Shown in pieces: positions 1 to 10,401 of a DNA stretch of 64,000 nucleotides. The notes beneath the pieces were generated by a model. It was not told where the DNA came from. It saw only the letters and a program-made list of their open reading frames with translations, and ran no database searches. The stretch lies in NCBI RefSeq assembly GCF_012395835.1, contig NZ_JAAZSQ010000002.1, positions 153,632 through 217,631 on the forward strand, written 5' to 3'. Both the position numbers and the translations under genes were made by a program. The DNA comes from Arthrobacter mobilis. Lineage in GTDB: Bacteria; Actinomycetota; Actinomycetes; Actinomycetales; Micrococcaceae. Position 1 is the stretch's first letter, and every line of letters begins with the position of its first letter.

Positions 1-2606
<2,606 letters not shown>

Positions 2607-2635
2607 CGGGTGGGGCGTGCGCGCCCCACGCTGAA

Positions 2636-2680
2636 GCAAGGCGCCCCCTGCGACGGAAACGTCCGCAGGGGGCGCCTTGC
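2636..2680 (+). terminator. Terminator after rpoC
   Basis: Perfect 17-bp stem, arms 2636-2652 and 2664-2680, with an 11-nt loop. A smaller hairpin (tggggcg/cgcccca, 2611-2628) precedes it right after the stop. There is no long T-run, as is common in high-GC actinobacteria. It isolates rpoC from the aromatic catabolic block downstream. Confidence 0.8.
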
Positions 2681-2778
2681 GTTCCGGGCCGACGTGGCGG
2701 ATCACGCCGCTTTCGGCCGCTCCGACGGGCGTCACCCGCCAAGTCGATGGGGGAGGAGCCGTATGCGAAGCTAGGTAC

Positions 2779-3534
2779 ATGGCCAACTCACCTTCCGGTG
2801 ACTCCGTGCTGGACCGGCTGGTCCGCGTCCTGGGCGCCTTCGACGGCACCAGGAGCTCGCTCAGCATCGCCACCTTGGCCCGGCGCGCCGATGTCCCGCT
2901 GGCCACCGCCTACCGGCTGGCCGCCGACCTGGTCCGCCACGGGCTGCTGAGCAAGGACGAGGCCGGGATGGTGCGGCCCGGGCTGCGGCTGTGGGAACTG
3001 GCCAACCGCGCCTCCCCGGCAGTTGACCTGCGCCAGGCTGCCATCCCGTTCATGGAAGATGTCCAGTCGGTGGTCCGCCAGCACACCCAGCTGGCCGTGC
3101 TGCGCGACGACGAGGTGCTGGTGATCGAACGCCTGTCCAGCCGCGGCTCGGTGGTCAACCAGGCCCAGATCGCCGGCCGCATGCCGGTGCACCGCACCTC
3201 GCTGGGCATGGTGCTGCTGGCCTATTCGCCCAACCATGTGCAGGAATCCTACCTAACGCGCCATCCGGAGGCCGTGGCTTCGGTGGACGCGGTGTCCTTC
3301 GACTTCCGCCGCCATCTGGCACAGATCCGGCTGCGCGGCTACGCAGCCTTCGACGGGAGGGTAGACGCCGGCACCACCGGCATCGCCGTGCCGGTGCTGG
3401 ACCTGCACGGCACTGCGCAGGCGGCCCTGGGCGTGGTCGTGCCCCTGGGCTTCGAGAACTCCCAGTCGGTGGTGCCCGCACTGATGACGGCCGCCCGGGG
3501 GATCGCCCGGACCCTGGGGCCGGCCCCCGCGTAG
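2779..3534 (+). CDS. IclR-family transcriptional regulator (PobR-like by position)
   Basis: 251-residue IclR-type regulator. An N-terminal winged helix-turn-helix spans about residues 5-70 (VLDRLVRVLGAFDG ... LSIATLARRADVPLATAYRLAADLV). A C-terminal effector-binding IclR domain contains GMVLLAYSP and GYAAFDGRVDAGTTGIAVPV. The ATG at 2779 is the only sensible start; upstream in-frame sequence runs back into the rpoC terminator, and its Shine-Dalgarno match is weak. It is encoded immediately before pobA in the same direction, and the intergenic space carries an inverted repeat. Control of pobA in response to 4-hydroxybenzoate is therefore inferred from position, not from diagnostic residues. 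It is clearly distinct from the PcaR-type IclR protein at the other end of the block. Confidence 0.85.
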   Translation: MANSPSGDSVLDRLVRVLGAFDGTRSSLSIATLARRADVPLATAYRLAADLVRHGLLSKDEAGMVRPGLRLWELANRASPAVDLRQAAIPFMEDVQSVVRQHTQLAVLRDDEVLVIERLSSRGSVVNQAQIAGRMPVHRTSLGMVLLAYSPNHVQESYLTRHPEAVASVDAVSFDFRRHLAQIRLRGYAAFDGRVDAGTTGIAVPVLDLHGTAQAALGVVVPLGFENSQSVVPALMTAARGIARTLGPAPA

Positions 3535-3540
3535 CAATTT

Positions 3541-3557
3541 CCATTCAATGAGAATGG
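3541..3557. promoter_or_regulatory. Candidate IclR operator upstream of pobA
   Basis: Inverted repeat ccattc-aatga-gaatgg lies just after the regulator stop and about 80 bp before pobA. Size and symmetry suit an IclR-family dimer site. Assignment to the adjacent IclR gene is inference. Confidence 0.45.
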
Positions 3558-3636
3558 CGGTGCGCCGCCGCTGCAGCTCCGGCCACACTGGATCGAAACG
3601 TGTCCCTCACCCCAGTGCAGCTAAGGAGACCCAGCC

Positions 3637-4833
3637 ATGGGCGAACATGCGCAGATCATCAGGACCCAGGTGGGCATCGTGGGCGGCGGGCCGGCCGGCC
3701 TGATGCTCTCCCACCTGCTGGCCAAGTCCGGCATCGAGAACATCGTGGTCGAAAAGCGCGACCACGAGACCATTAAAAACACCCACCGCGCCGGCATCCT
3801 CGAGGCCGGCTCGGTCAGGATGCTCACCGACTCCGACGTCAACGGCCGCGTCCTGACCCACGGCATGGAGCACGAGGGCATCGACCTGCGCTTCAACGGC
3901 GTCTCGCACCGGCTGAACTTCACCGAGCTGGTCGGCGCCACCGTGACCCTGTATCCGCAGAACGAGGTCTTCGTGGACCTGGCCGCGGCCCGCGCCCGCG
4001 ACGGCGGCGACGTGCGCTACAGCGTCTCGGACACCGAAATCCTGGACCTGACCACCGATACCCCGAAGATCCGCTTCACCGGCGCGGACGGCCAGGCCTT
4101 CGAGATCCACTGCGAGATCCTCGTGGGTGCCGACGGCTCGCAGGGCATCTGCAAGTGGGCCATCCCGGCCGAACACCGGACCGACAACTTCATCGAGTAC
4201 CCCTTTGCCTGGTTCGGCATCCTCACCGAGGCCCCGAAGAGCTCGGACGAACTGATCTACGCCAACTCCCCGCACGGCTTCGCGCTGATCTCGCAGCGCA
4301 GCGACACGGTCCAGCGCATGTACTTCCAGGCCGACCCGGACGAGGACGCCTCGAAGTGGAGCGAGGAGCAGATCTGGGACGAGCTGCAGAAGCGCGTGGA
4401 CGGCCCGGACGGCTTCCAGCTCAAGCGCGGGCCGATCTTCGAGCAGATGATCCTGAAGTTCCGCTCCTATGTGTGCGAGCCGATGCGCTACGGCAACCTC
4501 TTCCTGGCCGGCGACGCCGGGCATACCGTGCCGCCGACCGGGGCCAAGGGCCTGAACCTGGCCCTGGCCGACGTCAAGGTCCTCTTCGAGGCCATCGACT
4601 CCTACTACGCCACCAAGTCCAAGGACCTGCTGGACGGCTACAGCGAGAAGGCCCTGCGCCGCGTCTGGAAGGCGCAGAACTTCTCCTACTGGATGACCAA
4701 CATGCTGCACACCCGCAAGGACGCGAACCCGTTCGAGGTCAAGCGCGCCCTGGGCGAACTGGACACCGTCGCCGGCTCGCGCTACGGGCAGCAGTACCTG
4801 GCCGAGTCCTACACCGGCTGGCCGCACAGCTAG
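3637..4833 (+). CDS. pobA: 4-hydroxybenzoate 3-monooxygenase
   Basis: FAD-dependent, NAD(P)H-using cytosolic hydroxylase that converts 4-hydroxybenzoate to protocatechuate, the entry step for the genes downstream. The 398-aa length matches the family. It shows the N-terminal dinucleotide-binding GxGxxG (VGIVGGGPAGLM, residues about 7-18), the middle DG motif (VGADGSQGICKW), and the C-terminal FAD motif GDAGHTVPPTGAKGLN near residue 291. A good Shine-Dalgarno (aaggaga) precedes the ATG. It is 29 nt upstream of pcaH, so it is probably cotranscribed with pcaHGBDC. Confidence 0.95.
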   Translation: MGEHAQIIRTQVGIVGGGPAGLMLSHLLAKSGIENIVVEKRDHETIKNTHRAGILEAGSVRMLTDSDVNGRVLTHGMEHEGIDLRFNGVSHRLNFTELVGATVTLYPQNEVFVDLAAARARDGGDVRYSVSDTEILDLTTDTPKIRFTGADGQAFEIHCEILVGADGSQGICKWAIPAEHRTDNFIEYPFAWFGILTEAPKSSDELIYANSPHGFALISQRSDTVQRMYFQADPDEDASKWSEEQIWDELQKRVDGPDGFQLKRGPIFEQMILKFRSYVCEPMRYGNLFLAGDAGHTVPPTGAKGLNLALADVKVLFEAIDSYYATKSKDLLDGYSEKALRRVWKAQNFSYWMTNMLHTRKDANPFEVKRALGELDTVAGSRYGQQYLAESYTGWPHS

Positions 4834-4862
4834 CCGCCCGCCGCCCCGAAAGGAGAAAGACA

Positions 4863-5708
4863 ATGCCAGCGAACACCGACGAATCCTTCGACGAGAGCCA
4901 CGTCATCGAATCCGGCGCCCCGGTCACCGACTCGGACGCCGCGGCCGATACCCAGGACGTGATCAGCGAGCAGATCGCCGCCATCCACGAAGCCTACGCG
5001 AAGGCCAAGGCCGACGGTGCCGCGGAGGAAACCCAGCCGCGCATCGACTTCCCGCCCTACCGCAGCTCCATCCTGCGCCACCCCACCAAGGACCTGCACC
5101 ACACGGACCCGGAGACCATCGAACTGTGGTCCCCGGCCTTCGGGCACCGCGACGTGCACCCCCTCGAGGCGGACCTGACCATCCAGCACAACGGCGAGCC
5201 CCTGGGCGAGCGCATTGTGGTTCAGGGCCGGATCCTCGACGGCGACGGCCGGCCGGTGCGCGGCCAGCTGGTGGAGATCTGGCAGGCCAACGCCGCCGGC
5301 CGCTACATCCACAAGCGCGACCAGCACCCGGCCCCGATCGACCCGAACTTCACGGGCGTGGGCCGCTGCATCACGGGCGATGACGGTTCCTACAGCTTCA
5401 CCACCATCAAGCCGGCGCCGTACCCGTGGAAGAACCACCACAATGCCTGGCGCCCGGCCCACATCCACTTTTCGCTGTTCGGCACGGACTTCACCCAGCG
5501 CATGATCACCCAGATGTACTTCCCGGGCGATCCGCTGTTCGCGCTGGATCCGATCTACCAGTCCATCACCGACCAGAACGCCCGCGACCGGCTGGTGGCC
5601 ACCTACGACCACAACCTCACCAGCCACGAATGGAACACCGGCTACCGCTGGGACATCGTGCTCTCGGGCAGCAACCGCACCTGGATGGAAAACGAGGAGG
5701 CAGAGTAA
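4863..5708 (+). CDS. pcaH: Protocatechuate 3,4-dioxygenase beta subunit
   Basis: Intradiol ring-cleavage subunit that carries the non-haem Fe(III) and, with PcaG, turns protocatechuate into 3-carboxy-cis,cis-muconate. All four expected iron ligands are visible: Tyr148 (GRYIHK), Tyr187 (APYPWK), His200 and His202 (PAHIHF). The 281-aa protein is longer than the roughly 235-aa pseudomonad PcaH because of an acidic N-terminal extension of about 60 residues before the conserved FPPYRSSILRHP block. The start is set by aaaggagaaagaca-ATG. Its stop overlaps the pcaG start by 1 nt, consistent with coupled synthesis of an alpha-beta complex. Confidence 0.96.
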   Translation: MPANTDESFDESHVIESGAPVTDSDAAADTQDVISEQIAAIHEAYAKAKADGAAEETQPRIDFPPYRSSILRHPTKDLHHTDPETIELWSPAFGHRDVHPLEADLTIQHNGEPLGERIVVQGRILDGDGRPVRGQLVEIWQANAAGRYIHKRDQHPAPIDPNFTGVGRCITGDDGSYSFTTIKPAPYPWKNHHNAWRPAHIHFSLFGTDFTQRMITQMYFPGDPLFALDPIYQSITDQNARDRLVATYDHNLTSHEWNTGYRWDIVLSGSNRTWMENEEAE

Positions 5709-6280
5709 TGACTGAGCCGGCAACCAAGCTTGTCCCCACGCCGGGCCAGACCATCGGCCCGTTCTACGGCTACGCCCTGCCCTACGAGAAGGACAGCCAG
5801 CTGGTGCACCGCGCCCACCCGGGCTCGATCCGGCTGCACGGCACGGTCTACGACGGCAACGGCGACCCGATCCCGGACTCCCTGCTGGAGATCTGGCAGG
5901 CGGACGAGGACGGCAGGATCGTCCAGGAGACCGGCTCGCTGGTCCGCGACGACCACACCTTCACCGGCTGGGGCCGGGCGGCCGTGGACAACGTCGGCCA
6001 CTACACCTTCACCACGGTCAACCCGGGCGCCACCGAGGAGGGCAAGGCGCCGTTCATCGCGGTGGTGGTCTTCGCCCGCGGCCTGCTCAACCGGCTGTTC
6101 ACCCGCATCTACCTGCCGGAGGACACCGCGGCCCTGGCCGGCGACCCGCTGCTGTCCTCGCTGCCCGAGGAGCGCCGCCGGACCCTGATTGCCGGGCGCG
6201 AGCCCAACGGGGACCTGCGCTTCGACATCCGGCTGCAGGGCGCGGACGAGACCGTCTTCCTGAGCTTTCCGGGAGCCTAA
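5708..6280 (+). CDS. pcaG: Protocatechuate 3,4-dioxygenase alpha subunit
   Basis: Non-iron-binding partner of PcaH. The 190-aa length and the opening TPGQTIGPFYGYALP, followed by the intradiol dioxygenase beta-sandwich (DSLLEIWQADEDG, FTGWGRAAVD, PFIAVVVFARGLLNRLFTRIYLP), identify it. As expected for the alpha chain, the His-Ile-His ligand motif of the beta subunit is replaced, here by a VFARG stretch. It starts inside the pcaH stop (taATGa) and is followed by pcaB 6 nt later. Confidence 0.96.
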   Translation: MTEPATKLVPTPGQTIGPFYGYALPYEKDSQLVHRAHPGSIRLHGTVYDGNGDPIPDSLLEIWQADEDGRIVQETGSLVRDDHTFTGWGRAAVDNVGHYTFTTVNPGATEEGKAPFIAVVVFARGLLNRLFTRIYLPEDTAALAGDPLLSSLPEERRRTLIAGREPNGDLRFDIRLQGADETVFLSFPGA

Positions 6281-6286
6281 CCACCC

Positions 6287-7705
6287 ATGACTACAGCGGA
6301 TACCGCTGACTTCGGGCTGCTGTCCCCGGCCACGGCCGGGACAGCAGCGTCCCGTTTAACCAGCGACTCACAGTTCATCCAGGCCATGCTCGACGTCGAG
6401 CTCGAATGGGTCCGGGTGCTCGCGGACGCCGGCCATGCCGGCGCGGGGGTGCCGGCCGCCGTCGAAGCCGCCGCGCGGGCCGGCCTGTACGACGCCGCGG
6501 ACCTCGCCGTCCGGGCCCAGGGCGGCGGCAACCCGCTGATCCCGCTGCTGGCGGACCTGAGGGCCAATCTTCGGGCTTCCGCGGCTCCCGAAGCCGCCGC
6601 GGCCGCGGCAGCGGTCCATAAGGGCGCCACCAGCCAGGACATCGTGGACAGCGCGTTGTTCGTGATGGCCCGCCGCACCGTGGAGGTCATCGGCACCGAC
6701 CTGCGCGCGGCCGCGGCCGCGCTGGCCCGGCTGGCGGATGAACACCGCGGCACGGTCACCGTGGCGCGGACGCTGACCCAGCATTCGCTGCCCTCGACCT
6801 TCGGGCTCAAGGCCGCCAACTGGCTCGACGGCGTGGGCCGGGCCGGCATGCGCCTGGAGGAGGCGGCCGCCGCGCTGCCGCTGCAGTGGGGCGGGGCCGC
6901 CGGCACGATGGCCGCGCTGACCACCCTCACCGGCGCGGCCCCGGACCGCGGCGCGCCGCTGGAGCTGGCGGCACGGCTCGCGGCCCGGCTGGGGCTGGCC
7001 GACCCGGTGGCGCCGTGGCAGACCAACCGGCTGCCGGTGACCGCGCTGGCCGCGGCGCTGGCCGACGTGCTGGCGGCCGCCGGCAAGGTCGCCAATGACG
7101 TGCTGCTGCTCAGCCGGCCGGAAATCGGCGAACTGTCCGAGCCCCGGGCCGCAGGCCGCGGCGTGTCCTCTGCCATGCCGCAGAAGCAGAACCCAGTGCT
7201 CTCGGTGCTGATCCGCAGCGCCGCCCTGGCCGCTCCGGGCCACCTGGCCCAGGTACAGGCCGCGGCCGCCGGCGCCGTCGACGAACGGCCGGACGGCTCC
7301 TGGCACGTGGAGTGGCAGGCGCTGCGCCAGCTGCTGCGCCTGGCCGGGGGAGCGGCGGCCAAGCTGGCCGAGCTGGCCGGGGGCCTGGCCGTGCACCGGG
7401 ACCGGATGGCGGCCAACCTCGCGCTGACCGGGCCGCTGCTGGTCAGCGAGAAGATCATGGCCGCGGCGGCACCGCTGCTGGACGGGGCGGAGCCGGGCGC
7501 CGGCAAGGCGAAGGTCCAGGCGCTGGTCAACGAATCCCTGGCCACCGGCGCACCGCTGGGTGAGCTGCTGCGCGCGGCCGTGCCGAAGGAGGAGCTCTCC
7601 GATGCCCGGCTGGCCGACCTGCTGGAGCCGGCCAACTACACCGGCCAGGCCGACGAGCTGATCAGCCGGATTACCTCCCACTACCAGGAATGGAGCCGGC
7701 CGTGA
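6287..7705 (+). CDS. pcaB: 3-carboxy-cis,cis-muconate cycloisomerase
   Basis: Fumarase/aspartase-superfamily enzyme that lactonises 3-carboxymuconate to 4-carboxymuconolactone. The 472-aa protein contains the superfamily signature GVSSAMPQKQNPV at about residues 290-302 and the typical substrate-binding GATSQDIVDSA (about 108-118). A C-terminal ADLLEPANYTGQADELI segment is typical of PcaB. The coding sequence is rich in GCC/GCG alanine codons, giving very high GC even for this genome. The end overlaps the following pcaD start by 4 nt (GTGA). Confidence 0.95.
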   Translation: MTTADTADFGLLSPATAGTAASRLTSDSQFIQAMLDVELEWVRVLADAGHAGAGVPAAVEAAARAGLYDAADLAVRAQGGGNPLIPLLADLRANLRASAAPEAAAAAAAVHKGATSQDIVDSALFVMARRTVEVIGTDLRAAAAALARLADEHRGTVTVARTLTQHSLPSTFGLKAANWLDGVGRAGMRLEEAAAALPLQWGGAAGTMAALTTLTGAAPDRGAPLELAARLAARLGLADPVAPWQTNRLPVTALAAALADVLAAAGKVANDVLLLSRPEIGELSEPRAAGRGVSSAMPQKQNPVLSVLIRSAALAAPGHLAQVQAAAAGAVDERPDGSWHVEWQALRQLLRLAGGAAAKLAELAGGLAVHRDRMAANLALTGPLLVSEKIMAAAAPLLDGAEPGAGKAKVQALVNESLATGAPLGELLRAAVPKEELSDARLADLLEPANYTGQADELISRITSHYQEWSRP

Positions 7706-8496
7706 GCATCTCCGGCATCATCCCCACCCAGCTGTCCGGCAGCAGGGGCAGGCCCGTGCTGATCGCCGCGGCGGGCCTCGGCACCGGGGCCAAGGCCCTG
7801 TGGACCGACGCCGTCGCGCACCTGGAGGACTTCCAGGTCATCGGCATCGACCTGCCCGGGCACGGGGCCAGCCCGGCCTCCACCAAACCGTACACCATGG
7901 CCGGGCTGGCTACCGCCGTGGCCGGCCTGGTGGAGCAGCTGCGCGCGGCCGGGGACATCGACCCGGAGCAGAAGATCTTCTTCGCCGGCGTGTCGATGGC
8001 CGGCCAGCTGGCCCTGCAGCTGGGCCTGGACCATCCGCAGCTGTTCTCCGGCCTGGCCGTGATCTGCTCCGGTGCCAGGATCGGCGACCCGCAGGCCTGG
8101 CAGGAGCGTGCCGCAACCGTCAGCGCTGCCGGCACGCCCACCATGGTGGAGGGATCGGCCCGGCGCTGGTTCGCCCCCGGCTTCATCGAGCAGCACCCCG
8201 AGGCCGCGGCCCGGCTGCTCCACAGCCTGCAGAACGCCGACCGGTTCGCCTACGCCCATGCCTGCGGCGCACTCGCCGGTTTCGACGTGCGCGGGCGCCT
8301 GGGGGCGGTCACCGTCCCGGTGATCGCCATCGCCGGCGGCGCCGACGAGGTCTGCCCGCCGCCGTTCGCCGAGGCGGTGGCCGCCGGCGTGCAGCACGGC
8401 ACCGCTGCCGTCGTCGCCTCCGCCGCCCACCAGGCGCCGGCCGAAGCACCCGAGGAGACCGCGGCGCTGCTGCGCCGCTTCTTCCTGGCAGCCTGA
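7702..8496 (+). CDS. pcaD: 3-oxoadipate enol-lactonase (alpha/beta hydrolase)
   Basis: Hydrolyses 3-oxoadipate enol-lactone to 3-oxoadipate. 264-aa alpha/beta hydrolase with an oxyanion-hole region near AAAGLGTG and a nucleophile elbow FAGVSMAGQ, putting the catalytic Ser at residue 98. The elbow reads G-x-S-x-A, not the textbook G-x-S-x-G. GTG at 7702 is preferred over ATG at 7690 because ggag lies 6 nt before it and it makes a 4-nt GTGA overlap with pcaB. PcaD and PcaC are separate proteins here, unlike the fused PcaL of many actinobacteria. Confidence 0.9.
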   Translation: MSISGIIPTQLSGSRGRPVLIAAAGLGTGAKALWTDAVAHLEDFQVIGIDLPGHGASPASTKPYTMAGLATAVAGLVEQLRAAGDIDPEQKIFFAGVSMAGQLALQLGLDHPQLFSGLAVICSGARIGDPQAWQERAATVSAAGTPTMVEGSARRWFAPGFIEQHPEAAARLLHSLQNADRFAYAHACGALAGFDVRGRLGAVTVPVIAIAGGADEVCPPPFAEAVAAGVQHGTAAVVASAAHQAPAEAPEETAALLRRFFLAA

Positions 8497-8537
8497 TCCC
8501 GCAGGACACACCACCTACCAGCAAGGAGATCCTCCCC

Positions 8538-8969
8538 GTGAGCGAGAAGCACTTTACGTTCGACCCGGCCCAGTCCCAGGAAGCGCTCTATGACGCAGGC
8601 ATGGCGGTGCGCCGCGAGGTCCTCGGCGATGCCCATGTGGACCGGGCCAACGCCTCCATCGACGGCTTCACCCAGGACTTCCAGGAACTGATCACCCGCT
8701 ATGCCTGGGGCACCATCTGGACCCGTCCGGGGCTGTCCCGGACCACCCGCAGCGCGATCACGCTCACTGCGATGATCGCCAACGGCTACTGGGAGGAGCT
8801 GGCGATGCATGTGCGCGCCGCGCTGACCAACGGCATGACCCGGGACGAGATCAAGGAAGTGATCCTGCAGTCGGCCATCTACTGCAGCGTGCCGGCGGCG
8901 AATGTGGCCTTCAAGGTGGCCCAGGGGGTCTTCGCCAAGCTTGACGAGGAGAACACAGCCACCCTATAG
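8538..8969 (+). CDS. pcaC: 4-carboxymuconolactone decarboxylase
   Basis: Converts 4-carboxymuconolactone to 3-oxoadipate enol-lactone, the PcaD substrate. 143-aa protein of the CMD/AhpD family: DFQELITRYAWGTIWTRPGL, RTRSAITLTAMIANG-type helix (here RTTRSAITLTAMIANG) and NGMTRDEIKEVILQSAIYC are the diagnostic stretches. The GTG start at 8538 follows caaggagatcctccc. It is the last gene of the pob-pcaHGBDC run; the stop codon abuts two PcaR-like sites. Confidence 0.95.
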   Translation: MSEKHFTFDPAQSQEALYDAGMAVRREVLGDAHVDRANASIDGFTQDFQELITRYAWGTIWTRPGLSRTTRSAITLTAMIANGYWEELAMHVRAALTNGMTRDEIKEVILQSAIYCSVPAANVAFKVAQGVFAKLDEENTATL

Positions 8970-9002
8970 TTCATATGACGCACAGAAGTTCGTACAGCGA
9001 AC
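8969..9002. promoter_or_regulatory. Tandem PcaR-like operator sites upstream of pcaF
   Basis: Two 15-mers lie 4 nt apart: GTTCATATGACGCAC (8969-8983) and GTTCGTACAGCGAAC (8988-9002). Both have the GTTC...CG-AC half-site layout of the pseudomonad PcaR 15-bp site (GTTCGATAATCGCAC, from memory). The second is a perfect 5-5-5 inverted repeat. An 11-mer from its right half (cagcgaacgct) recurs at 11796-11806, 34 bp before pcaR. Confidence 0.55.
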
Positions 9003-9046
9003 GCTAGCCGCTTCCGGAACTGTGCTGCCGACAGCAATTCCCGGTC

Positions 9047-9110
9047 AGGTCCCGGCCCGTGGCGGGTCGGGACCTGGGCGAAGCCGACCCCGCGCCCGGT
9101 GCCGGGCGCG
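9047..9110 (+). other. Two hairpins in the pcaC-pcaF spacer
   Basis: First hairpin: aggtcccg (9047-9054) pairs with cgggacct (9068-9075), with further partial pairing inside. Second hairpin: cgcgcccgg (9091-9099) faces ccgggcgcg (9102-9110), immediately before the pcaF Shine-Dalgarno. They lie between the PcaR-like sites and pcaF. They could end the upstream operon or be leader structure of the pcaF message. Confidence 0.5.
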
Positions 9111-9125
9111 GATAAAGGAGCCGCA

Positions 9126-10349
9126 GTGAACCAGGCATATCTCTACGATGCAGTCCGTACCCCGTTCGGGAAGTTCGGCGGCGGGTTGGCGGGCGTGCGC
9201 CCCGACGACCTGGCGGCCGAGGTGGTCAAGGCTTCGGTCTCCCGTGCCAAGGACCTGGACCCGGCGCACATCGACGAGGTGGTCTTCGGCAACGCCAACG
9301 GTGCCGGCGAGGAAAACCGCAACGTCGCCCGCATGGCCACGCTGCTGGCAGGCCTGCCCACCTCCATCCCGGGGACCACGGTGAACCGGCTGTGCGGCTC
9401 CAGCCTGGATGCGGCGATCATCGCGTCCCGGCAGATCAACGCCGGCGAGGCCGACGTCGTGCTGGTCGGCGGCGTCGAATCCATGAGCCGGGCCCCGTGG
9501 GTGCTGCCCAAGACCGAAAAGCCCTATCCGGCCGGCGATATGACCCTGGCCTCCACCACGCTCGGCTGGCGCCTGGTGAACCGGCGGATGCCCGCGGAGT
9601 GGACCGTGTCATTGGGCGAGGCGACCGAGCAGCTGCGCGAGCGCTTCCGCATCAGCCGCGAACGGCAGGACGAATTCGCCGCCAACTCGCACAACCTGGC
9701 CGACGCCGCCTGGAACGCGGGCCGCTATGACAACCAGGTCATTGCCGTTCCAGGCACCGATCTGACCCGCGACGAGGGCATCCGGCCGAACAGCTCGGCA
9801 CAGAAGCTGGCGGGCCTGAAGACCGTGTTCCGCCCGGCCGCGGATGATCCCGCCGACGGCGCTGCGGCCGGCGGCACGGTCACTGCCGGCAACGCCTCCC
9901 CGCTTTCCGACGGCGCCTCCGCCGCCTTCCTGGGCAGCGAAGCCGGCGGCACGGAACTGGGCCTGGCCCCGCTGGCCCGGATCGCCGGCCGCGGTGCCGC
10001 CGCGAACGAGCCGCAGTTCTTCGGTTTCGCCCCCGTCGAGGCCGCCAACCAGGCGCTCAAGCGCGCCGGCATCGGCTGGGGTGAAGTCGCCGCCGTCGAG
10101 CTGAACGAAGCGTTCGCCGCCCAGTCGCTGGCCTGCCTCGACGCCTGGGAGGTGGACCCGGCGCTGGTCAACGCCTGGGGCGGCGCCGTGGCCATCGGCC
10201 ACCCGCTGGGCGCCTCCGGCATCCGCATCCTCGGCACCCTGGCCCGCCGGCTCGAAGCCAGCGGGGAACGCTGGGGCGTGGCCGCGATCTGCATCGGCGT
10301 CGGCCAGGGCCTGGCCGTCGTGCTCGAGAACGTCAACGCCACCAAGTAA
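9126..10349 (+). CDS. pcaF: 3-oxoadipyl-CoA thiolase
   Basis: Last step of the pathway: 3-oxoadipyl-CoA plus CoA gives succinyl-CoA and acetyl-CoA. 407-aa thiolase with acyl-carrying Cys90 (NRLCGSSLDA), the GHPLGASG histidine motif, and the C-terminal CIGVGQG cysteine motif. The opening LYDAVRTPFGKFGG is typical of PcaF/PaaJ. The GTG start at 9126 follows ataaaggagccgca. The assignment to 3-oxoadipyl-CoA rather than acetoacetyl-CoA rests on the pcaIJ neighbours. Confidence 0.93.
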   Translation: MNQAYLYDAVRTPFGKFGGGLAGVRPDDLAAEVVKASVSRAKDLDPAHIDEVVFGNANGAGEENRNVARMATLLAGLPTSIPGTTVNRLCGSSLDAAIIASRQINAGEADVVLVGGVESMSRAPWVLPKTEKPYPAGDMTLASTTLGWRLVNRRMPAEWTVSLGEATEQLRERFRISRERQDEFAANSHNLADAAWNAGRYDNQVIAVPGTDLTRDEGIRPNSSAQKLAGLKTVFRPAADDPADGAAAGGTVTAGNASPLSDGASAAFLGSEAGGTELGLAPLARIAGRGAAANEPQFFGFAPVEAANQALKRAGIGWGEVAAVELNEAFAAQSLACLDAWEVDPALVNAWGGAVAIGHPLGASGIRILGTLARRLEASGERWGVAAICIGVGQGLAVVLENVNATK

Positions 10350-10401
10350 CCACCACCCGGGGGCCCAGCAGCTCCCACGCAACAGTAAGGAGGTCCGGAC
10401 C

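Noticed and set aside
7690-7692. ATG as the start of pcaD
   Set aside because: agg lies only a few nt before it, whereas GTG at 7702 has ggag at 6 nt and a 4-nt overlap with pcaB.
8970-9125. Riboswitch in the pcaF leader
   Set aside because: Only simple hairpins are seen and no conserved core of a known riboswitch class; the pathway is expected to be controlled by IclR proteins.
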